Assembly: GCA_963922205.1 (NCBI GenBank)
Contig: CAWUHX010000289.1
Span: 369,613-433,612 of the forward strand
Direction: 5' to 3'
DNA from: Romanomermis culicivorax
Taxonomy: Eukaryota; Nematoda; Enoplea; Mermithida; Mermithidae
DNA length: 64,000 bases
Both the position numbers and the translations under genes were made by a program. The notes beneath the pieces were generated by a model. It had not been told where the DNA came from and ran no database searches. It saw nothing but the letters and a program-made list of their open reading frames with translations. Positions 56,601-64,000 of the stretch are shown piece by piece. The number at the start of each line of letters is the position of its first letter. The first letter of the stretch is position 1.

Positions 56601-57540
56601 AAGCTATTTTTTGTCGGAAATTCGCCATTTCCATCGAAAAAGTGTAATTTTCGTAGAAAAATTGTCACTTTTTTCAAAAAATGGCGGATTTTAATTCAGA
56701 AAATTCGTTGATTTTATTGGAAAATCGGCGTTTCTGTCGAACAATGACTGATTTTTGTGGGGAAAATAGTCACTTTTTTTAAAAAAATCGCTGAATTTTG
56801 TCGGAAAATGGCGGATTTTAATCAGAAAATTCGCTGATTTTTATCGAAAAATCGCCGTTATTTGTCCAAAAATGTCGTATTTTGCTTTAAATATTGCGGA
56901 TTTTTATGCAAAAAATAGCATTTTTTGTGGTAAAAAATTGTCACTTTCGTCGAAAAATAACTTACTTTTGTGAGAAAAACTGGCATTTTTCCGAAAAGTC
57001 ACTGATTTCTGTCGAAAAAACGTTAATTTTTTACGGGAAAATTGCTCATTTTTGCCCAAAAGTCGGTGATTTTTGTCAAAAAATGCAGATTTTTTGCCGA
57101 AAAATTGTCGTTTTTCTTCTCGAAAATTGTTGATTTTTCTGCAAAAATCGCTAATTTTCGTGAAAAAATCGCGGATTTTTGGCAGAAAAAAGCTATTTTT
57201 TGTCGAAAATTCGCCATTTCTATCGAAAAAGTGTAATTTTTGTAGAAAAATTGTCACTTTTTTTCAAAAAATGGCGGATTTTATCGGAAAATGCCTGATT
57301 TTTTGGGGAAAAATTGTCATATCTTTCGAAAAATGGGTGATTTTTGTCAGAGAATTGCTGGTTTTTCATGGAAAATCAAAGATTTTTGTCAAAAAAAATC
57401 GCCATTCTTGTGGCGAAAAGGTCACTTTTTCTGAAAAATGGCTGATTTCGTTGGAGAAATCGTCAGTTTCGTTTGGAAAAATTGTCGATTTTCGTCGAAA
57501 AGTAGCATTTTTCAAATTAAATTTTTGATTAAAATTTTTC
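53600..57540. repeat. Satellite: TCGCTGATTTTTGTCGAAAAAT units
   Basis: Nearly 4 kb of imperfect short units (about 20-30 bp) with consensus GATTTTTGTCGAAAAATTGCT. The unit is close to self-complementary (GATTTTTGTCGA / TCGAAAAATC), so ORFs rich in FCRKIADF-type repeats appear on both strands; none is a gene. Confidence 0.9.
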
Positions 57541-58975
57541 AAAATTTAATTAATTAATTAAATCGGCCATTTTTCAACAAAATCAGCGATTCAGTATAGT
57601 ATAGTAAAGTATAGTATAGTATAAAAAAATTTTTTTTTCCAAAAAATTTTTTTTTTGTAAAATTTCGAGAATTTTGTGGAATTTTACAAAAAAAATTGTA
57701 AAATTTTTCGAAAAAATTTTTGTAGAATTTTACAAATAAAAAAACTTTTTTGTAAAAAAGCGACATCCAATTTCCAAAAAAAAATTATATTAAAATTTTA
57801 TAAAGAAAATTTTATTGTCAAATTTCGTAAAAGAGCAAAATTTTACAAAAAAAATTTTTTTTGTAAAATTTTACCAAAATTTTTTTTTCGACTTTATTCA
57901 AAATATTCGTAAAATTGTAAACTGGGTGTACGAAACGGAAAAAAAAATTTTTCTGAAAAATTTTACACTTTACACTCGAAAATTGTAAATTTAAAATTTT
58001 TTTTCGTAAACCCTGTAAACATGTGAAATTTAGTGTTTAATAGTAATTCTAGCAAGTGATATTTATGTAATGTTTGAAATTTCGAGTATATTTACACTTT
58101 TGGTAATATTATAAAGTTTTTACACTTTAAAAAGTGGTGTAAAGTAGTGTTGCAATTTTTGGGATGGTAGAAAAAGTGTAAACTGTAAATTCTGCGGGAA
58201 AATTGTAAAATTTTCAGAATGCATAATATTTTAGAATTTAAAATTCGAAAAATTGTAAAATTCACAGAATTTAAAACTTAGAAACCTGTGAAATTCTAGA
58301 AAAAAATTGTAGAATCACAAAATTCTAAAAAAATTGTGAAAATGTAAAATTCTAGAAAAAATATGTAAAATAATGAAAAATGCATAAAATTTCAGAATTT
58401 GAAAAACTAAAATTCCCGAAAAGAATTGTGGAAAATTGGATAAAATTGCGAATTTCTGAAAATGTTCAAAACTGCAAAATTCTAACAAATGTGTGAAATT
58501 ATAGAAAATGCATAAATTTTTGGAATTCGCAATTCGGAAAACTGTAAAATTTTAGGAAAAATGTGTGAAATTGTAAAATTATAGAAAACAAATTTGTAAA
58601 ACATTGAAATTTTAAGAAAATGTTTGAAATTCTGGAAAAAGAAATTTTATGATTTTGACAAAAAAAATTGTAGAATTGTTGAAAAAATGTGTGAAACTGT
58701 AAAATTCTGAAAAATGTGTAAAATTTTAGAATATAAATTAGAGAAAGTGTAAAATTCAAGAAAAAAATTGTGGAAAATTGTAAAATTCTAAAAAATGTGC
58801 AAAATTCTGTAACATTCATGAAATTTTTTAGGATTTTTTTTCTAGCGCAATTTTCGTTCAAAAAAAATTTTCGGATCTTGTAAAAACGCGTTTTTGAACG
58901 CAAATGATTAAATTTTTTGAATTTTGATTTTAAAAATTCAAAATTTTAGCTATAATTTTTTCAAATTTCGAACAA
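57541..58975. repeat. AT-rich repeats: GTAAAATTCTAGAAAAAT units
   Basis: A second repeat type, units of about 20-25 bp with TGTAAAATT(C/T)TAGAAAAA, preceded by a small GTATA array at 57595-57625. Short ORFs on both strands are artefacts. Confidence 0.8.
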
Positions 58976-60285
58976 AATTCAGGGATTTTTCGATGAAAAT
59001 CCTTCAGAAAAATGAAACTTTGTCAAATTTAGTTGACTTAATTTTCAATTTTTCGTCTGAAAAATGACAAAAAACTCATTTTTGATTGAAATTCTATGAA
59101 AAAATCCAGGTTTTTTACCTTTAGAGTGGCAGATTTTTACAAATTTTCAACAAAATGACCGATTTTTGCACGTAAAAATGCAAAAAAACACATTTTCGAT
59201 GGAATTTTTATCGAAAAAATCAAAATTTTGCGCTGTCAAGTTGAAATTTTCTCAAATTTTCGACAAATTTTTTGATTGATATTGATGAAAAAAACTCAAT
59301 TTTCGATTGTTAAATAATTTATTTCTGCAATTTTTCACCAAAAAAATTACACAAAAACACAATTTTAATGAAATTTTATGCAAAAAATCGGAATTCGACG
59401 TCGTAAAATTGAAGTTTTTTTCGGAATTTTCAACAGATGACAAATTTTTCGATCGAAATATTTGAAAAAAATTCTCATTTTAAAGTGGAAAAAAAACATT
59501 TTCCGTTTTTTCATCTTAAAAATAAACACATTTTCGGTGGAAATTTCGTCAAAAAAATCGAAATTTTGGCTATAAAATGGGGAACTTTTTTCGAATTTTC
59601 AACAAAATGACAGATTTTTGGTAAGAACATTTGGAAAAAACGTAATTTTGCAGAATGAAATGACATTTTTTTTGCTATTTTTCCATGTGAAAAATTTCAA
59701 AAAGTACATTTTCGATGGAAATTTTTGGGAAAAAAATTGAAATTTTTGCCTTTCGAATGACAGATTTTTTAGAATTTTCAACAAAATGACCAATTTTTCG
59801 ACAGTAATTTTTGGAAAAAAGCGTTATTTTTAAGTGAAAAATGACACATTTTCCAATTTTTCATACTGCAAATAACAAAAAAAAACACATTTTAGATGAA
59901 AACTTTATGAAAAAAATCCAAATTTTTGGCTTCTGAATTGCCGAATTTTTAAAAATTTTCAACAAAATGATGGATTTTTTGATAGGAACATTTGGAAAAA
60001 ACATAATTTTGGAGAATAAAATGACATTTTTTGCCATTTTTTCATGTAAAAAATGATAAAAAATACATTTTCGATGTGAATTTTAACAAAAAATGTAAAT
60101 TTTTGGCTTTTGAATGCCAGATTTCTTCAAATTTTCAATAAAATGACCAATTTTTCGGTTGAAAAAATGTAATTTTCAAGTAAAAATGATACTTTTTTCA
60201 ATTTTTTCATGTAAAAAATGGCAAAAAAACATTTTCGATGGAAATATATATAAATTTAACGTTTTTTCCAATTTTTTGACGTCGT
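58976..60285. repeat. AT-rich repeats, ~130-150-bp units
   Basis: Units with the order AATTTTCAACAAAATGACCGATTTT, AAAACGTAATTTT, TGACATTTTTT, TTTTTCATGTAAAAAATG, ACACATTTTCGATGGAAATTTT, AAAAAATCGAAATTTTTGGCT recur about every 130-150 bp. Confidence 0.8.
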
Positions 60286-60289
60286 ATTG

Positions 60290-63200
60290 CAGTGTGCGCC
60301 GTGAGAAAAATTCAACGGCCGGGTCAATGTGTGGCGGGTAGCCCCGTGTGACTAACGTAACGCAATGGGGCGTATCAGTGGTTCGGAATCGCGTATAATT
60401 TGGCAAACGTGTGGCTTCGCTAGGCAACCGGGGTTTAATGGCTGGTGCGGAACTTGGTGGCAGAGGAGCTCCAAGAACCGGCCTAGTGGCGATGACCACC
60501 GGTGGCTGTTTGAACGCGGTAACCGAAGCCGACGTCGGGGCCGTAGGCGGCAGCGACGTGGTGTGGGTTACCGTAGTCGTTGTAGCGGATGTCGGAGCCG
60601 TAGAGGGCTGCGACGTTACCGTAGGCGGAATCGAGGGTGTTGCGGGTTCCACGTCCATAGGAGGCGGGGGAAGTGGAGCCTTGAACTCGTCCTTCGGTGG
60701 GTTTTTCAAGGCTTCCAGACGTCTTTGAATTTCCGCGTCTCGATGCAATGGGCTAATGTAATCGGTTAATTTCGTTGGTGATCGGCGAAAACCGTGGGGA
60801 TAATGCTCTTCGAAAAAACCTGTGGTGTGCACCTGGCGCCTTTGTTCGCTTTGCCTACGGTGGGGCGGTGCATCCTCGCGGCGTTCTTTTTGACGACTAT
60901 CGCGGCTGGTTGGTTGAGTTTGTTGCGTTTCTTTGCAGTGGCGATCATCACGAGAGTGAGACTCGTGGCCTGAACGGTGGCTATCGGGTTGGTGTGCAGG
61001 CGGCGGTTTCGTTGCTGGCGCTGCTGTTTTGGAGGAGTTGCATTTGGGTTTCGGCGTTGACGTGGCGTGCGAAGATCTTTCAGCCTCTTCGCCGGCTCTC
61101 TGTTTATCGCGTTGTTCGCGGCGTCGAGTTGTGCGTTCGCTGGGCGTTCTGCCGCGCTCAGTACGCAAAGTGCTGGGTGGCGGCGTACGCTGCGTGGCCG
61201 GTTCGTCCGTTGTTCGTGTCTTGTGGGATTTGCGGTAGGCCGATTCTTCCTGGAGATGTTGTTTTCGCTTTGTTGAGTGTTCATACCGACCGGGTCTTCG
61301 AATAGGATTACCGTAGCGATCTAGAGCTGGCACGGACGTGCTGGGTGCCTGTGGGGTTTGAACATCCACAGGCGCCGTCGGCGGCACTAGAATCGCTGGT
61401 TGCGGCGGCTGCGGGATCGGTTGCGGTTGCGATGTGACTGGCGGCGGTAAAGGAGCCGGTGTTACGACAGGTTGGGCCATCGCAGGAGCTGTTGGAGCGA
61501 CTTGCGAGGCTGGGGCGATCAACGTCGGTGGAGGCAACAAAATTCGTTGTATCTCGTCTTTTAGAGCTGCTGGGAAATCTTTCCACTGATGTTCGGGAAA
61601 CAACATACCGGGCAGCGGTGGCGGAAAATGATATGCGGCGAGTGCTGCGGCCAAGGCGTCCCATTGAGTAGCTGAAATAATCTGTTGCGAAAAATGTACG
61701 GGAGCACTATACCTGGCTGCGGCAACAGTAGCAATGATCGGGGGTCCCGGCAAGACTGCCGGCGTCGCCAAATATATTCGTGGGTCCACGGCGGGTGCCG
61801 TGGTCGGTATCGTAGCAGCGGGCTCGATAGGGGCGACATCCATAGATGTGGATTGATCCACCGTGCTTTCTTCGGGTATGTCGGTCAACATTTGTTCTGA
61901 CATCATCGTTTCGGAATCAATCGCGGCGGGTTGGACGGGAGTAGATTAGTCCATCGGAGCCGGGGCAATATTGGAAATTTCTTCGAGCGTCAGTTTCAAG
62001 AAGTCGTTGATTTGGGTGGCGGTTGCGGTTATGTCGGAGGGTGCGGCGGTTATAGGAAGGGCCGACGCTTCTGTTGAAGGCGGCAGCTTCGCTATGTTGA
62101 GATCAAAGATTGGCGTATCGAGTAGTTCGTCATCGGCGGGTTCAACTTCGACATCGGTAGGGCGTTCGAGGAGTTCCTCCGCGGTGAGCGTTTGCACTGA
62201 AGCCGTAGTAGGCATGGGGTATGCGTACACCGGCACGGGGAACGAAAAGCGGTTTTGAAAGTCGATGAGGGCAATGAACATTGAGTAAAAGTGGAAACGG
62301 CTGTGCGGATTTGCCGTATAGTCGTGTTCATCGATTTCAATTTCTTCGACCGACGTTTCCATGTGGAAGTCTTCGTTGAACACAATCGGGCGTAACGCAA
62401 ACCGATTGCAAATATACGTGCCGGGATCGCTAGAGAAACTTGGTTCGCGTTCCGGGATACGGTTCATCCAATTCGTAAGAAGCGAGTTGGGGTTGCCATC
62501 GCTGCGATACCACATACACTCGTAAAACGCGGCGCGTATTTCTGGTGTCATTGATTGAGTGTGGCGAAGTAGGACATTGTTGACGGAGGCATATTCTGCG
62601 GCGGAACACAGTGACGCAAGGAGTGCGGCTAACGGCATGAAAGAAGTTAGCTTTCGGAACCAATCTCCGTCCACCTGTAAAAAATTAAGGATGGTGGAAG
62701 GGTGATAACGATAATGAGTACTGTGATAGGTGCGCTCGCGTAGGGGTTGGTCGGCGGCTATGCGTTCTGTCCAAAGATCGTCAACTTCGTGATGGAGCGG
62801 CGGTAAATTGGGGTCATTGTATGGCATATGATGGCGGACGGCCAACTTGTATATCGGCGAAAGCGGAAAATTGAGCAAGTCGAGAAGCCGGTCGGTGAGG
62901 TTGCTCTTCATGGCCGACATGACAGCTGCTTGAAGGCGTTTGGGATCATCGAAAACGGGTCGTGGTTTGAGAGCCGGGTCATCGTCATCGGAAACGTCCG
63001 GGGATTTGGTCCATTCGTCCTTTTGTTTCTTTTTCTTTTTCTTTGGTACCTTCGGAACAGGGAGAAGCTTCGGGTGAGTTGTTCGCGTCAAGGGTTTGAC
63101 GTCCCGGAAGCCGTTGGGAACCGTACCTAAACAGAAAGACCGACCGTGGTCGGACGATGTGCAATCATACATAAAAAATTTATAAGCCGAAAGAACTTCG

Positions 63201-63507
63201 TCTCGCATTATCGCGGGTAAGGCCACTTGTGATGTCGTCGGGTATATTCGGTTGGCGTAGTCGGGGGGGCAGGACATCCGACAGCGCGACGTTGTGAAAG
63301 GTGGCGATAACGTATTCGGCGAGGTGGTCGATTTCGGCAGCATCCAACGAGTCGTGGGGAAACAACGCGGGGGGCGTTGTAGACCTCGGGGATGAAGCCG
63401 TAACGACCAAAGGCCAAAAACAATAGCAACGGATAATAAGCGTCGAGGGCCGCTTAGGCCAGAACGTCGGATTGCAAGAACGATGTCGTCGGGTTGTTGA
63501 AGAAGCG
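60290..63507 (-). pseudogene. Broken second copy of retrotransposon ORF2
   Basis: It matches 41156-44360 of the complete element closely along its whole length. Breaks: TAA 61946-61948 in place of the Glu codon of the corresponding MDESTPVQP; single-base insertions in G runs near 63266 and 63371 that shift frame; TAA 63454-63456 in place of the motif-III tyrosine (YAALDA). Its C-terminal end is cut at about 60290, where satellite DNA starts, and no LTR follows. Confidence 0.9.
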
Positions 63508-64000
63508 CCTGGTTCACGTTTACATCATCCTTCAATCCCCATGTCGCTCATTCGACTTGGTGTCCCATGTGTCAATGATGAGTATCGCATTCGCTCTTGT
63601 TTAGAAAACAACGTCAAACGCCTGACCCGCGTGGCCGATTTTGGAGTCGTGGTACATATCCATGTACGCGCGACCCCCGAACGTCTTGCCGCCACCGATA
63701 TTCCTTTCACCCGGAAGTTTGGGGCAGGCCTTGGCCGCCCAACCCACACCAAACTTCCGTGGCTATACGCTGGTCGGCTTTGACACCGAATCGATCATGG
63801 CCGCCGACATCAAACAGTTCCAGTTCACCGTGCAAATGCCAGCCGATCCCATGGCGTCTAGCTACCCCCGATATGTTCAACTTGCATTCCCGAACGGCAC
63901 AATGTTTGTCTTCGAAACGTTCACCACCACCCCGGAAGACTGGACTGCGCTTTTCTCCCTAGTCGACGGGCGAACACACCATCATAGTTTCCTTCGATGG
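63508..64000 (+). pseudogene. Inverted ORF2 N-terminal fragment (exonuclease motif I)
   Basis: Orientation flips at about 63508. From 63560 the plus strand reads CVNDEYRIRSCLENNVKRLTRVADFGVVVHIHVR, then, after an apparent frameshift near 63735-63755, RGYTLVGFDTES (motif I Asp and Glu at 63782-63790), [10 protein letters not shown] and the ATG of the complete element's ORF2. A codon open here (SSYPRYVQL) is TAA in the complete element. A one-base insertion near 63970 (GTCGACGGGCGAACAC) breaks the frame again. It continues past the window. Confidence 0.75.

Noticed and set aside
53601..57528. Many ORFs of 60-155 codons with FCRKIADF or FRQKSAIF repeats on both strands
   Set aside because: They are translations of a near-palindromic satellite; present in several frames on both strands and without any non-repeat domain.

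Overview
The window is eukaryotic and most probably from a rhabditid nematode, Caenorhabditis-like. Introns are often 50-60 bp with TTTTCAG-type acceptors and GTAAG/GTGAG donors. The host DNA is AT-rich and full of dispersed TACTGTAG-type repeats, and several initiator ATGs sit directly behind a splice acceptor, which suggests spliced-leader trans-splicing. The species cannot be named from the sequence alone. There are no bacterial-type operons.

Layout. 1-1700 (minus): the 5' exons of an M1-family aminopeptidase gene running off the left edge. 4160-34300 (plus): a segmentally duplicated region with four paralogous genes (starts near 7378, 16625, 23498 and 32357) for small secreted cysteine-containing proteins of a family I do not recognise; the fourth has a premature stop. 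Each copy has a promoter with a heat-shock-element-like TTCTAGAATATTC motif, usually with a TATA box. An inverted, antisense copy of the same promoter lies downstream, inside the intron before a conserved short last exon. Exon-1 remnants, minisatellites, solo LTRs, SINEs and foldback elements fill the space between the genes.

35999-52830 (plus): a complete seven-exon thymidylate synthase gene. Its fourth intron is about 14 kb because a 12,654-bp Ty3/gypsy-type LTR retrotransposon (39355-52008, minus strand, 593-bp LTRs, 4-bp target duplication ATTA) has inserted into a minisatellite inside that intron. The element carries gag-pol (protease, RT, RNase H, DD35E integrase). In the position where some elements carry env it has a second 1441-codon ORF that begins with a DEDDy-type 3'-5' exonuclease-like domain. 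Downstream of thymidylate synthase is a possible first exon of a ribose-5-phosphate isomerase-like gene, then about 7 kb of AT-rich satellite DNA. The window ends in a broken, internally inverted second copy of the retrotransposon exonuclease ORF (60290-64000).

How it fits together. Thymidylate synthase (dTMP synthesis) and the aminopeptidase are the conserved host genes. Between them a lineage-specific secreted-protein gene family has expanded by tandem segmental duplication. A decayed fragment of thymidylate synthase exon 4 plus its intronic minisatellite near 4165-4730 suggests that the duplicated block once included part of the thymidylate synthase locus. The less ordinary signals are the four genes with mirrored heat-shock-like promoters and the exonuclease-bearing retrotransposon.
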